A stretch of 64,000 nucleotides of DNA from Anaeromyxobacter paludicola (GCF_023169965.1 NZ_AP025592.1:3100001-3164000); one strand, 5' to 3'. Positions 18,664-27,641 are shown, numbered from the stretch's first letter. Notes: a model not told the origin generated them from the letters alone. A program made the numbers and translations.

Positions 18664-19266
18664 ATGGAAGCCGACGACGACGCCCTCGTGACCCGCGCCC
18701 AGCGAGGCGACGGGGAGGCTTTTCGGGAGCTGGTCGTCCGCTACCAGAGAAAGGTGTACGCCGTGGCGCTCGGCATCGTGAAGGATCCGGACCTCGCCTG
18801 GGACGTCGCCCAGGAGGCGTTCGTCCGGGTGCACCGCCACCTGGCCGAGTTCAAGGGCGACTCGAGCTTCTCCACCTGGGTGCTGCGCATCGCCACCCAC
18901 CTCGGGATCGACGTGGTCCGCAAGGAGCGGACGTCGTCCAAGCAGGAGCTCGACGAGGTCCGGGACGAGAGCCTGGCCGAGGGGGGCGAGGGGATCCTGG
19001 CGACGGCGCTGGGCGACGACCCGCAGGCGAACGCGCTCCGGCGCGAGCTGGCGGAGAACATGGAGCGGGCGCTGGCGCAGCTCCCGGAGAAGCACCGGAC
19101 GATCCTCGTGCTCCGCGAGGTGGAGGGGCTCTCCTACGAGGAGCTGGCCGAGCGGCTCGGGATCCACAAGGGCACCGTGATGAGCCGGCTGTTCCACGCG
19201 CGGAAGAAGATGCAGGCGCTCCTCGCCGAGTACGCCGGGCTCGCGCCCGGGGGAGGCGCGCCGTGA
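18664..19266 (+). CDS. ECF-type RNA polymerase sigma factor (RpoE-like)
   Basis: A 200-residue sigma-70 family protein with region 2 ('YQRKVYAVALGIVKDPDLAW', then 'FKGDSSFSTWVLRIATHLGID') and region 4 ('LPEKHRTILVLREVEGLSYE', 'LGIHKGTVMSRLFHARKKM'), and no regions 1 or 3, as in ECF factors. ATG 18664 was chosen because it gives the usual short N-terminus ahead of 'DDALVTRAQRGDGEAF'. The stop overlaps the GTG of the next gene by 4 bases (GTGA); that gene encodes a zinc-finger anti-sigma factor, so the pair is a classic sensor unit. It is divergent from the DUF4175/MoxR module, which may be its target. Confidence 0.95.
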   Translation: MEADDDALVTRAQRGDGEAFRELVVRYQRKVYAVALGIVKDPDLAWDVAQEAFVRVHRHLAEFKGDSSFSTWVLRIATHLGIDVVRKERTSSKQELDEVRDESLAEGGEGILATALGDDPQANALRRELAENMERALAQLPEKHRTILVLREVEGLSYEELAERLGIHKGTVMSRLFHARKKMQALLAEYAGLAPGGGAP

Positions 19267-19727
19267 GCGCCTGCGTGCGGTTCGCGCCCATGCTGACGGC
19301 GCGCCGGGGCGAGCTCTCGGCGGAGGAGCAGGCCGGGCTCGCCGGGCACCTCGCGGGCTGCGCGCGGTGCCGCGCCATCCAGAAGGACCTGCTGGCCGTC
19401 GAGGGCGTGGTGGGCTACGGGCTCACGCGGGCGGCGGCGGCGCGGGACTTCAGCGGGTTCGCGGAGGGTGTGCTGGCGCGGCTCGAGGCGGCGCCGGCGG
19501 ACCACGAGGGCGCGCTGCGCCGGCTCGCGGCCTGGTTCCGGGCGCACCGGGCGCTCGCGTTCGGCGCGGCGATGGCCCCGGTGGCGGCGGCGCTGGCGCT
19601 CTACCTGCTCCTGCCCGGCGCTGGCCCGGAGAACGACCTCGACGTGGTCACCGAGGGGCGGAGCGCGACGGTGCTGCGCACGAGCGACGGACCGGTGGTG
19701 CTCATCGGGAGCGACGAGCCGACGTAG
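19263..19727 (+). CDS. Membrane-bound zinc-finger anti-sigma factor
   Basis: A 154-residue protein with an N-terminal anti-sigma zinc-binding domain: Cys4, then His29-x3-Cys33-x2-Cys36 (the HxxxCxxC of zf-HC2/ZAS proteins). One membrane helix, 'AMAPVAAALALYLLL' at about residues 102-118, is followed by a short periplasmic tail of about 35 residues. The cytoplasmic part should hold the ECF factor encoded just upstream (4-base overlap). The tail is too short for a large sensing domain, so signal input probably needs a partner or proteolysis. Confidence 0.9.
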   Translation: MSACVRFAPMLTARRGELSAEEQAGLAGHLAGCARCRAIQKDLLAVEGVVGYGLTRAAAARDFSGFAEGVLARLEAAPADHEGALRRLAAWFRAHRALAFGAAMAPVAAALALYLLLPGAGPENDLDVVTEGRSATVLRTSDGPVVLIGSDEPT

Positions 19728-19730
19728 CGC

Positions 19731-19778
19731 GGCCTGGCGGCCCCTCCCCAGCCCTCCCCGCCCGGCGGGGAGGAGAGA
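19731..19778. repeat. REP-like palindromic repeat, type A
   Basis: A single copy between the convergent anti-sigma gene and the next minus-strand gene. The hairpin CCCTCCCCGCC/GGCGGGGAGG has little loop and may end transcription from both sides. Confidence 0.82.
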
Positions 19779-19786
19779 CTCACGGC

Positions 19787-20440
19787 TCAGCGCAGCGTCC
19801 TCCGGCCGGCGACGGCGTCGGTGAGGGGGAGCTGCATCTCCATGCGGGTCCCGGGGCGCGCGGCGGCCATGGGCACGCGGGCGCCGCGGAGGAGCTGCTG
19901 GGCGCAGCCCACGAGCGCAGGGCTGGCGTCGCCCTCGCGCTCCACGGCGGCGTCGTGGACGAGCACCTGGCCGTCGAGCGTCTCCATGGTGAGGCGGAGC
20001 ACCGTCTGGGCCTCGTGGCCGGCCGGGGCGGGGCGCGGCGAGCGGGCGGCGCACTCGTCGATCTTCCCCTGCAGGTCGCCGAGCGCGGAGAAGAAGTCCC
20101 AGGTCTGCCGCGAGGGCTTGAGCGTCACCGGGCGCGGGGGATCGGCGGGCGACGGGTGGGCGACGCCGCTCGTCGCGGTGCGCTTGCGGCCCGGCGCCGG
20201 GGGCGGCGGCGGCACCGCCGGGATGGCGCGGGCGCCCTCGGGGAGCAGCGTGGGCGGCATCGCGGGCGAGGCGGACGCGCCCGCAGGGCCGGCGGCGGCG
20301 CTCGCGGGGGCGTCGTCGCCGTCGAGCAGGGACGGGGCGCGGGCGCGCAGGATGAAGGCCAGGCTGCCGGCGAGCAGGAGCGCGTTGGCGGCGAGGCCGA
20401 GGGCGAGGAGGCGGCGGGAGGAGACGGGGTGCTCGTCCAG
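19787..20440 (-). CDS. Single-pass membrane protein with AgmX/PglI-like C-terminal domain; start uncertain
   Basis: About 217 residues. A membrane helix ('LLALGLAANALLLAGSLAFIL') begins some 10 residues from the chosen start. An Ala/Pro-rich linker follows, then a domain with 'LQGKIDECA' and 'LTMETLDGQVLVHDAAVE ... LVGCAQQLLRG', which resembles the C-terminal domain of myxobacterial AgmX/PglI-type proteins (moderate confidence). No ATG, GTG or TTG lies near the helix in this frame; the nearest upstream candidate is a CTG at 20440. The frame stays open back to 20629 through two REP-like repeats. A repeat insertion may have displaced the original start. Confidence 0.6.
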   Translation of the reverse strand: MDEHPVSSRRLLALGLAANALLLAGSLAFILRARAPSLLDGDDAPASAAAGPAGASASPAMPPTLLPEGARAIPAVPPPPPAPGRKRTATSGVAHPSPADPPRPVTLKPSRQTWDFFSALGDLQGKIDECAARSPRPAPAGHEAQTVLRLTMETLDGQVLVHDAAVEREGDASPALVGCAQQLLRGARVPMAAARPGTRMEMQLPLTDAVAGRRTLR

Positions 20441-20452
20441 GCCACCCCGAGC

Positions 20453-20562
20453 ACCTCTTCCCCTCTCCCGCGGAGCGGGGGAGGGAAAGGGAGGGGGTGA
20501 GACGCGGGGCACCCCTGGCCGCCCCTCCCCTGCCCTCTCCGCCCGAGCGGGGAGGGAGGGCA
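20453..20562. repeat. REP-like repeat pair (type B then type A)
   Basis: Type B at about 20453-20502 and type A at about 20507-20562, in opposite orientations with only a few bases between them. They lie just upstream of the single-pass membrane protein gene and remain open in its frame. Confidence 0.88.
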
Positions 20563-20633
20563 GCGGGGTCAGCCGGGGCCTTTGAGCGTGCGGGGCCCCG
20601 GCGCCCCTCCTGGCGAGCGCTCCGGCCACCTCG

Positions 20634-21719
20634 CTACCTCGCCGCCACCGAGAGCTGGAAGTGACCGCCGGTCCCGGAGGACTCCCCGTCCACCTCGGCG
20701 TAGAGCTCGCCGGCGGCGCTGGCCGTGGTGGTGCAGGCGTCGTCCACGTTGCCGGAGAGGTACGACGCGCAGGCCTCGCCGTAGAGGTAGGGATCGGAGT
20801 AGACGGCGAGGTCGAGGTCGGCGGTCAGGCCCGAGAGCTTGAGCTGGTACTGCGCGCCGGGCGTGAGGCCGGTCACCTTGTAGACGGCGGTGTGCGCGTC
20901 CACCGAGCCGGACAGCGCCGGCTGGCCCAGGGCGAGCGTGCCGGCGAGGGCGGCCGGGGTCGGGGTGGCGAGCGCGAGCTGGTAGCTCGAGCCGGCCTCG
21001 CTCCAGGTGCCGTCCACGGAGACGAAGAGCTCGCCCTTGGCGGTGGCCTGCGCCAGGCAGGACTCGGGCGCCGTGCCGACCGTGGACGAGCTGCAGAGGA
21101 GCGCGTCCTGCGCGAGGCTCGCGTCGGCGTAGACGGCGAGGTCGAGGTCGTCGGTGAGGCCGCCGAGGGTGACCACGTAGAACCCGCCCGGCGTGAGACC
21201 GGTGTAGCGGACGTAGGCCTGGGTGGCGCCGACCTGGCCGGTCGCGGGCGGCGCGGGGGCCGTGGCCACGTTGGTGGCGGCCCGGGCGGTGAACTGGGCG
21301 GCGCCGGAGAGGCCGCTCGCGGGGTCGCGGGCGGTCAGGGTGGCGGTGCCGGCCCCGGCCGCGGTGACCACGCCGGCGGGGGTCACGGCGGCGACGGCCG
21401 GGTCCGAGGAGGACCACTGCAGCGTTCCGGAGAACGCCGCGGTGGTCCCGTTGGCGTAGCGGGCGGTGACCGCGAGCTGGGTCTGGTCGCCGACCACGGC
21501 GAAGGCGGCGCCGGGTGTGACGGCGAGGCCGCTCAGCGCGGGCGGGGCGCTCGAGCTGCTCTTGCAGCCGGTGGCGGCGACGGCGGCGAGGAGCGCGAGG
21601 GCGCAGGCGCGGAGCCACTGCGACGGCTGGCCGCCCCTCCCCTGCCCTCCCCGCCGGAGCGGGGAGGGAGCGCGGCGGGAGGCCGGGGCATCAGCGAGGC
21701 GTCGATCGTTCGCGTTCAT
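20634..21719 (-). CDS. Lipoprotein with Big_2 domain and two prepeptidase-C-like beta domains
   Basis: A 361-residue secreted lipoprotein. The lipobox is 'AAVAATGC' with Cys52. The N-region before the hydrophobic core is unusually long because a REP-like repeat is translated at about residues 16-32. Residues about 60-145 form a bacterial Ig-like Big_2 domain ('LAVTPGAAFAVVGDQTQLAV', 'VVTAAGAGTATLTA'). Two related beta-sandwich units follow, each with a 'LDLAVYAD' or 'LDLAVYSD' strand and 'GELFVSVDG' or 'GELYAEVDG', like the PPC domains that follow secreted peptidases. A strong GGAGG site precedes ATG 21719, 28 bases after the multicopper oxidase stop, so it is probably the second gene of that operon. 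Confidence 0.82.
   Translation of the reverse strand: MNANDRRLADAPASRRAPSPLRRGGQGRGGQPSQWLRACALALLAAVAATGCKSSSSAPPALSGLAVTPGAAFAVVGDQTQLAVTARYANGTTAAFSGTLQWSSSDPAVAAVTPAGVVTAAGAGTATLTARDPASGLSGAAQFTARAATNVATAPAPPATGQVGATQAYVRYTGLTPGGFYVVTLGGLTDDLDLAVYADASLAQDALLCSSSTVGTAPESCLAQATAKGELFVSVDGTWSEAGSSYQLALATPTPAALAGTLALGQPALSGSVDAHTAVYKVTGLTPGAQYQLKLSGLTADLDLAVYSDPYLYGEACASYLSGNVDDACTTTASAAGELYAEVDGESSGTGGHFQLSVAAR
21625..21672. repeat. REP-like repeat inside a lipoprotein signal-peptide region
   Basis: A type A copy sits between the ATG and the hydrophobic core of the Big_2 lipoprotein and is read as about 16 residues (segment '[13 protein letters not shown]'). It adds positive charge to the n-region and does not break the frame. 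Confidence 0.82.
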
Positions 21720-21747
21720 GTTTCCTCCGGGATCGAGCGGCGCGGGC

Positions 21748-24700
21748 CTACTGCCCGGCTCCGGTGAGGGTGACCGACTGCGAGGCGGCGGGGGCCGCCG
21801 CGCGGACGTTGAGGGTGGCGGTCTTGGTGCCGGCGCTCGTGGGCGTGAAGGTCACGTTCACGGTGCAGCTCGCGCCGGTCGCCAGGGTGGCCGGGCAGTT
21901 GTTGGTCTGGGCGTAGTTCCACGGGCTGCTGCCGCCGAGCGTGATGCCGCGGATCCCGAGCGGCGCCGCGTTGCCGTTGGTGATGGTGACCACCTGCGCC
22001 GCGCTGGTGGTGCCCACCGCCTGCTTCGCGAAGGTGAGCGCCGTCGGGCTGACCGCGTAGGTCGGGACCACGATGGTGCCGGACAGGCCCACGCTCACCG
22101 GGGTGGCCGGGGCCGCCGCGTTGATCGTGAGGGTGGCCGTCTTCGTGAGCACGCCGCCGTAGGTGGTGGGCGTGAAGGTCACGTCGATGGTGCAGCTCGC
22201 GCCCACGGCCAGGCCGCCGCCGCAGTTGTTGGTCTGGGCGAACTGGCTCGGGCTCGCGCCGCCGAGGCCGATGCCGTTCAGGGTGAGCGGCGCCGTGCCG
22301 GTGTTGGTGAGCGTCACCGTCTGGGCCGCGCTCGTCACGTTCATCCCGCTCGAGAAGGTGAGCGAGGACGGGGTGGCCGAGGCCACCGGCGCGGTGCCGG
22401 TGCCGGTGAGCGCCACGGTCTGCGGGGAGACCGGGTCGGCGGTGGCGACCGACAAGGCGGCCGTCGCCGGGCCCGCGGCGGTGGGCGAGAACCGGACCGA
22501 GACGGTGCAGGACCGGCCGGCGGCGATCGACGTGCCGCAGTTGTTGTTGAAGCTGAAGCTCGCGGCGTTGGTCCCGGTGAGGGTGACGGAGGTGAGGGCC
22601 AGCGCGGTGGTGCCGGTGTTGAGGAGCGTCACCGTGTGGCCGGCGCTGGTGGTCCCGACGAGCTGGTTGCCGAAGGCGACCGCCGCGGGCGCGAGGGCGA
22701 GCGCCGTGCCGGTGCCGGCGAGCGACGCCGAGACGGTGGGGTTCACCGGGTCGGAGCTCGCCACGGTCAGCGCGCCGGAGCGGGCGCCGGACGTGGTCGG
22801 CGTGAAGGTGACCGAGATGGTGCAGCTCGCGCCGACGGCGAGGCTCGCCGGGCAGTTGCTGGTCTGGGCGAAGTCGCCGGTGACCGAGATCCCGCTCACG
22901 GCGAGCGGCGCCGTCCCGGTGTTGGCGAGCGTGGCGACCTGCGCCGGGCTCGTCGTGGCGATGACCTGGGCGCCGAAGGTCAGCGAGGCCGGGGTGAGCG
23001 AGGCGGTCGGGGCCACCACGGTGCCGGCGAGGGCCACCGAGGCGGTCGGGCGCGCCGGGTCGGAGCTCAGCACGCCGAGCGAGGCCGCCTTCGGGGCCAC
23101 CGTCGCCGGCGTGAAGGTGACCGAGATGGTGCAGGTCGCGCCGACGGCGAGGCTCGCGGGGCAGGTGCTGGTCTGGGCGAACTCCGCGGCGTTGGCGCCG
23201 GAGAGCCCGACGCCGGAGACGAGGAGCGGGGCGGTGCCGGCGTTGCCGACCGTCACCACCTGCGCCGCGCTGGTCGTGGCCACGAGCTGGTTCGGGAAGG
23301 TGAGCGAGGCCGGCGAGAGGGTGATGGCCGGCGCGATGCCGGTGCCGGCGAGGGTCACGAGCACCGCCGGGTTGGCCGGGTCGGTGGTGTTGAGGGTGAG
23401 CCGGCCGGCGCGGGCGCCGAGCCCGCCGGGCGTGAAGGTCACCTGGAAGGTGCAGCTCGCGCCGACGGCGACGCTGGCGGGGCAGCCCGTGGTGGCGGCG
23501 AAGTCGGCCGGGTTGGCGCCGGCGATGGCGAAGCCGGTGTAGCCGAGCGGCGCGGTGCCGGCGTTGGTGAGGGTCACCGTGAGCGCCGGGGCGCTGGTGG
23601 TCCCGAGGAGCTGCGGGGCGAAGGTGAGCGCCGTCGGGGCGACCGAGGCCGCCGGGGCCACGCCCACGCCGACCAGGGTGGCCGTGACCACCGGGTTGGC
23701 CGGGTCGGAGGTGGCGACCGAGAGCACCGCCCCGCGCTGCCCGAGGGCGCCCGGCTTGAAGGTGACCGCGTAGTCGCAGGTCTGTCCGGCGACGAGGCTC
23801 CCGGCGCAGGTGGTGGTGACGGCGAAGTCGCCGGGGGTGACGCCGGAGAGGGTGGCCGCGCCGATCGAGAGGGCGCCGGCGCCGGTGGCCGAGAGCGTGG
23901 CCGTGAGCGGGGCGCTCACCACGCCGACGAGCTGGTTGCCGAAGTCGAGCGTCGCCGGGGCGAGCGCCGCGGTCGGCGAGGCGCCGAGCATGGCGGTGTT
24001 GGACCAGGCCGAGGCGACCACGTTGTCACCGTACGGGCCGGTGATCCGCTTCACCGCCTGGACCCGGTAGTACCAGGCCACGGTGGCGTCGGCGACGGTG
24101 CCCGAGAAGCCGACCGCGACCGGTCCCTGCGCCGTCGCCGGCACCGTGGTCGTGGTCGGCGCGGTGAAGGCCGCGTCGGCCGACTGCTGCACGGCGAACT
24201 CGGTGGCCGACGCGGAGTTGTCGGTGAACGAGCCGGTCACGGACGTGCCCGACGCGGACACCGCCAGCCCGGACGGCGCCTCGGGCGTGGCGAGGTGCAC
24301 GATGGGCCGCATCATGTCGTTCTCCTCGTGGCCGAGGAGGTGGCAGTGCCACACGTACTCACCGCCGTAGTTGAACTCTGCGTTCGTCCCGTTGACGGTG
24401 GCGCCGGTGAGCGGGTCGAAGTAGGTGACCGCCCCGCCCGCGGGCTGCGTCACGTCCTGGAGCCGGTGCATGTCGGGCAGGACGAAGGGCACCACGGGCG
24501 TGATGGGCAGCACCGCCACGATCACGTCCTCGAGCGGGCTCATGCGGACCGACTCCTTCCACCCGAGCTCGTTGGGATCGGGCGGCCGGATCTGGCCGTC
24601 CCAGCCGACGCGGTTCACCACCTGGACGTTGAAGAGGTGGAAGTGGACGGTGTGGGTGTCCACGCCGTTGTGCGTGATCTTCCAGAGCTGCGGCTGGCCG

Positions 24701-27270
24701 TCGAGCGTGAAGTCGGTGGGCGGGTCGACGTAGCCGACCGGGATGGTGGTCTGCGTGGTCGCCGTCGTGTTGGGGATCTCGGTCGCCAGCGTGGCGTTCA
24801 TGCGGCCCGCGGGGTCGAAGAGCTCCTGGATGCCCTTCGGCAGCAGCGGGATGGTCACCGGCGCGCTGCCGTTGATGGGCGTGAAGGTGAGGCCGGTGGT
24901 GTTCTGGATGCGGGCGTAGTTGTCGGTGAGCGTGGTGCCGTACGCCGGGCCGTAGGCCGACTCCGGCACCACCGGGACGGGCTGCGAGGCGGCGAACGGG
25001 CCGGGCTGCCCGCTCGTGCCGTTGAACGCCGCCTGGAGCGAGGCCAGGTCGAACGGCGCGGCCGCCGGCGCGCTCGAGACCACGAACTGCATGAAGGTGC
25101 GGGTGTTGGGACCGTAGCCGGGGAGCGTGGTGGGCGCGCCGCCGCTCGAGGCCTGGTCCATGTTGCCGGTGTAGTAGTCGTAGCGGGTGTCGAAGGCCGG
25201 GAACGGCGCCGGGGCGTCGTTGTAGAGGATGAGCTTCGAGCCGGCCGGCACCTGCGAGAAGTCCACGATCACGTCGGCGCGCTCGGCGGGGCCGAGCGTG
25301 AGGGCGTGCGTGGAGACGTTGAGCACCACGATGTTGCGCCGGTTGTACTCGTAGCCGACCGGGGTGGGGTCGATCTGGACCGGCGCCGGGAGGAAGCCGC
25401 CCTCCGAGCCGATCTGGATGAAGGACGGGCCGGCGGTGGTCGGATCGGGCACGCCGCCGTCGCGGCCGTCGGTGGGCCAGGTGGAGGGCCAGCAGCCCGA
25501 GGCCGGGTTGGTGACCGCGACGCCGTTCACGATGGAGACGTAGCCGGGCGTGCCGACGGTGATGCCGGGCGCGCAGGCCGGCACGGGGTCGGAGGCGCCG
25601 TGGGGCGTCGCCGGCACCATCTTCACCTCGGTCCCGGAGGCGTCGGCGAAGAAGATGGAGAGGTTCACGCTCCGGTCGTTGGCGGCGTTGAGGATGCGGA
25701 AGCGGTAGGCCTTCCGGTCCACCGTGAAGGTCGGGTAGGCCGTGCCGTTCACGAGCGGCGTGTCCATGAAGCCCTCGGGCACGATGGACGGGTTGGGCAG
25801 GCCGGGGGTGCAGGGGCCGGTCGCCGGCGGCACCGGGCACTGCTCACCCGGCGTAGAGGGCCACGGCGGCCAGAACCACGGTCCGTAGTCCCAGCGGCCG
25901 AACGCGTTCACGCCCTGCGAGTCGTAGGGGTTCTGGTTGGGGACGTAGACGTGCGGGAACCAGAGGTTGCCCGGGCCGCCCCACTTCGCCGTGTCCCAGG
26001 TCGGATCCTGCTGGGCGAGCTGGGTCGTGTCCGGGACGAAGGTCTTGTCCTGCAGGATGAGCGGGACGCCGAGGTGGTACACGCCGCCGAGGTCCGGGAT
26101 CACCTTCTTGTTCGAGATGAGGTCCTCCTCGACGGGGTCGGTGAGGAGGTAGCCGGCCGCCTCGCCGGCGTAGACGTTGAGCCGCGTCACGCCGTAGGAG
26201 TGGTCGTGGTAGAACATGAACCGGGCGGACTGCTGGTTCGTGTAGTAGTAGGTCCCGGCGCCGTCGCCCGGATCCGGCATGTCGGGGACGTTGCGCTGCG
26301 AGACGCCGCGCTTGAGCGTGGCCGGGTCGCCGGCCGGCGTGATCCACTGGTGCGGCGTGCCGTCGCTGATCCACGGGGTCACGCCGCCGTGGAGGTGCAG
26401 CTCGGCCCGGTTCTCGGTGTAGCTCGAGCCGTCGGGGCCCATGCCCGCGCCCATCACCGTGGTGTCCACGGGGAGGAAGAGCTTGCTGCCCGGCTGGTCG
26501 GAGGTGGGGAGCTCGTTCGTGAACTTGATGCGGACCGGCCGGTCCTTCTGCGCCACGATGACGGGGCCGAGGTAGTGCGGGAGCTGGTCGTTCGGCGCGG
26601 CGGCGAGCTTGTCGTAGTAGCCGCGCACCTGCGTGGTGGCCGGCAGGTTGGTGTGGAACTGCTGCGTGTAGTTGACGACGCCGATCTCGTAGTAGTCGGA
26701 GTTGGGGAAGCGGGTCGTGTCGGGGGTCGCGACGGGGATGTACTGCCCGAGGTTGTTGGCGTTGGCGCTCCCCAGGCCCGGCAGCCCGTCCACGAACTTC
26801 TTGATGCCGCCGGAGACGTAGGTGGTGCAGGTCTCCGGGATCTGCGTGGTGGGGTTCACCGGGCAGTCGGCGTCGGAGTAGCAGAGCTGGGTGGTGGTCA
26901 CCGAGCAGGCGCGCACCGGGAGCGGGCTGTTGGCGTAGTTGCCGACGTTGAAGACGTCGGGGGTGCCGCCCGGGTTCATGGTGGGGGCGAGCGTGGCCGC
27001 GCTCACTCCGGAGCCGGCGAGCGCGGCGGCGAGGCCGGCCTTGGCGGTGGTGGTGGTGGTCGTCGTCGGCGTGGTCGTGGTGGCCGGGGCCGCCGCCGCC
27101 TTCGCCGCGGCGCGGCGCTGCGCCGCCGCCTGCCGGTCGGCGTTGGTGACGCGGCGCATCGCGGTCACGTTCGCCGACGAGGCCGTACCTTGAGTTTGGG
27201 ATAGGGCCAGGGTCGGAGCGAGAGCTGCGTTCACGACCAGTGTCGCGAGGACGATGAAGTTGATGCGCAT
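21748..27270 (-). CDS. Giant multicopper oxidase fused to a fibronectin-like domain and seven choice-of-anchor D repeats
   Basis: An 1840-residue exported protein (signal MRINFIVLATLVVNAALA). Residues about 100-985 are a multicopper oxidase with all four copper motifs: HLHGG near 292, 'FYHDHSYG' near 355, 'HTVHFHLF' near 875 and 'WHCHLLGHEENDMM' near 980. Thus the type 1 and trinuclear sites look complete. A fibronectin-III-like domain follows (about 990-1090). Then come seven units of about 100 residues each ('FGNQLVG.TSA..VT..NTG.APL', 'C..SLA.GASC...VTFTP', 'LAGTG') of the choice-of-anchor D/ASH type, each with a conserved cysteine pair. A Thr-rich stretch lies near residue 70. A likely role is oxidation of metals or phenolics at the cell surface; the substrate cannot be read from sequence. 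Confidence 0.93.
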   Translation of the reverse strand: MRINFIVLATLVVNAALAPTLALSQTQGTASSANVTAMRRVTNADRQAAAQRRAAAKAAAAPATTTTPTTTTTTTAKAGLAAALAGSGVSAATLAPTMNPGGTPDVFNVGNYANSPLPVRACSVTTTQLCYSDADCPVNPTTQIPETCTTYVSGGIKKFVDGLPGLGSANANNLGQYIPVATPDTTRFPNSDYYEIGVVNYTQQFHTNLPATTQVRGYYDKLAAAPNDQLPHYLGPVIVAQKDRPVRIKFTNELPTSDQPGSKLFLPVDTTVMGAGMGPDGSSYTENRAELHLHGGVTPWISDGTPHQWITPAGDPATLKRGVSQRNVPDMPDPGDGAGTYYYTNQQSARFMFYHDHSYGVTRLNVYAGEAAGYLLTDPVEEDLISNKKVIPDLGGVYHLGVPLILQDKTFVPDTTQLAQQDPTWDTAKWGGPGNLWFPHVYVPNQNPYDSQGVNAFGRWDYGPWFWPPWPSTPGEQCPVPPATGPCTPGLPNPSIVPEGFMDTPLVNGTAYPTFTVDRKAYRFRILNAANDRSVNLSIFFADASGTEVKMVPATPHGASDPVPACAPGITVGTPGYVSIVNGVAVTNPASGCWPSTWPTDGRDGGVPDPTTAGPSFIQIGSEGGFLPAPVQIDPTPVGYEYNRRNIVVLNVSTHALTLGPAERADVIVDFSQVPAGSKLILYNDAPAPFPAFDTRYDYYTGNMDQASSGGAPTTLPGYGPNTRTFMQFVVSSAPAAAPFDLASLQAAFNGTSGQPGPFAASQPVPVVPESAYGPAYGTTLTDNYARIQNTTGLTFTPINGSAPVTIPLLPKGIQELFDPAGRMNATLATEIPNTTATTQTTIPVGYVDPPTDFTLDGQPQLWKITHNGVDTHTVHFHLFNVQVVNRVGWDGQIRPPDPNELGWKESVRMSPLEDVIVAVLPITPVVPFVLPDMHRLQDVTQPAGGAVTYFDPLTGATVNGTNAEFNYGGEYVWHCHLLGHEENDMMRPIVHLATPEAPSGLAVSASGTSVTGSFTDNSASATEFAVQQSADAAFTAPTTTTVPATAQGPVAVGFSGTVADATVAWYYRVQAVKRITGPYGDNVVASAWSNTAMLGASPTAALAPATLDFGNQLVGVVSAPLTATLSATGAGALSIGAATLSGVTPGDFAVTTTCAGSLVAGQTCDYAVTFKPGALGQRGAVLSVATSDPANPVVTATLVGVGVAPAASVAPTALTFAPQLLGTTSAPALTVTLTNAGTAPLGYTGFAIAGANPADFAATTGCPASVAVGASCTFQVTFTPGGLGARAGRLTLNTTDPANPAVLVTLAGTGIAPAITLSPASLTFPNQLVATTSAAQVVTVGNAGTAPLLVSGVGLSGANAAEFAQTSTCPASLAVGATCTISVTFTPATVAPKAASLGVLSSDPARPTASVALAGTVVAPTASLTPASLTFGAQVIATTSPAQVATLANTGTAPLAVSGISVTGDFAQTSNCPASLAVGASCTISVTFTPTTSGARSGALTVASSDPVNPTVSASLAGTGTALALAPAAVAFGNQLVGTTSAGHTVTLLNTGTTALALTSVTLTGTNAASFSFNNNCGTSIAAGRSCTVSVRFSPTAAGPATAALSVATADPVSPQTVALTGTGTAPVASATPSSLTFSSGMNVTSAAQTVTLTNTGTAPLTLNGIGLGGASPSQFAQTNNCGGGLAVGASCTIDVTFTPTTYGGVLTKTATLTINAAAPATPVSVGLSGTIVVPTYAVSPTALTFAKQAVGTTSAAQVVTITNGNAAPLGIRGITLGGSSPWNYAQTNNCPATLATGASCTVNVTFTPTSAGTKTATLNVRAAAPAASQSVTLTGAGQ

Positions 27271-27480
27271 GCGTGGTCTCCCCTGGCGGCGCGCCGCTAT
27301 CCCTGGTGCCCGCGACCTGGCCGGCCGCGTACGTGGCGAGCGCTAGAGCAAAGGGCGCGCCGGGTGGGTCGCTCCCGGAGCGTGTCACGTGTTCCTGGGA
27401 TTCACGCACCGTCGCGTCACGATCGGTGAACCAGGGCGGCGTACCCGCGCGGAGACCGGAAAGGCCTGAGCGACCGAACC

Positions 27481-27494
27481 CAAACGTTCGTTTG
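27481..27494. promoter_or_regulatory. Palindromic candidate operator
   Basis: CAAACG-TT-CGTTTG is a near-perfect palindrome 211 bases upstream of the multicopper oxidase start. Such AAACG/CGTTT dyads are typical of TetR-family operators. No regulator gene is adjacent, so the link is inferred. Confidence 0.35.
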
Positions 27495-27641
27495 CGGGCC
27501 GCCCGCCCGGGTCAGTGCCCGGCCTGCCGATGGGAGCCCCGAATGGACGACGACCGGACGCCCGCCCGTGAGCTCGGGGGACGGCCGGTCGTCTTTACAG
27601 GGCGCGCTTTGTAAAACTTACGTCAACGCACCATTCGTGAC

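Noticed and set aside
21748-24000. Regular repeats of about 300 bases, considered as a CRISPR-like or DNA repeat array
   Set aside because: They are diverged protein-coding ASH-type domains; spacing and sequence follow codons and no short direct repeats with unique spacers exist.
21466-27204. A 1912-codon open frame antisense to the multicopper oxidase
   Set aside because: Arg/Gly/His/Val-rich composition without domains. The sense strand carries intact copper motifs and a signal peptide, so the antisense frame is a by-product of high GC content.
27541-27600. A plus-strand rho-independent terminator (GACGACCGG/CCGGTCGTC with TTT)
   Set aside because: The loop is about 30 bases, the T run is only three, and no plus-strand gene ends there.
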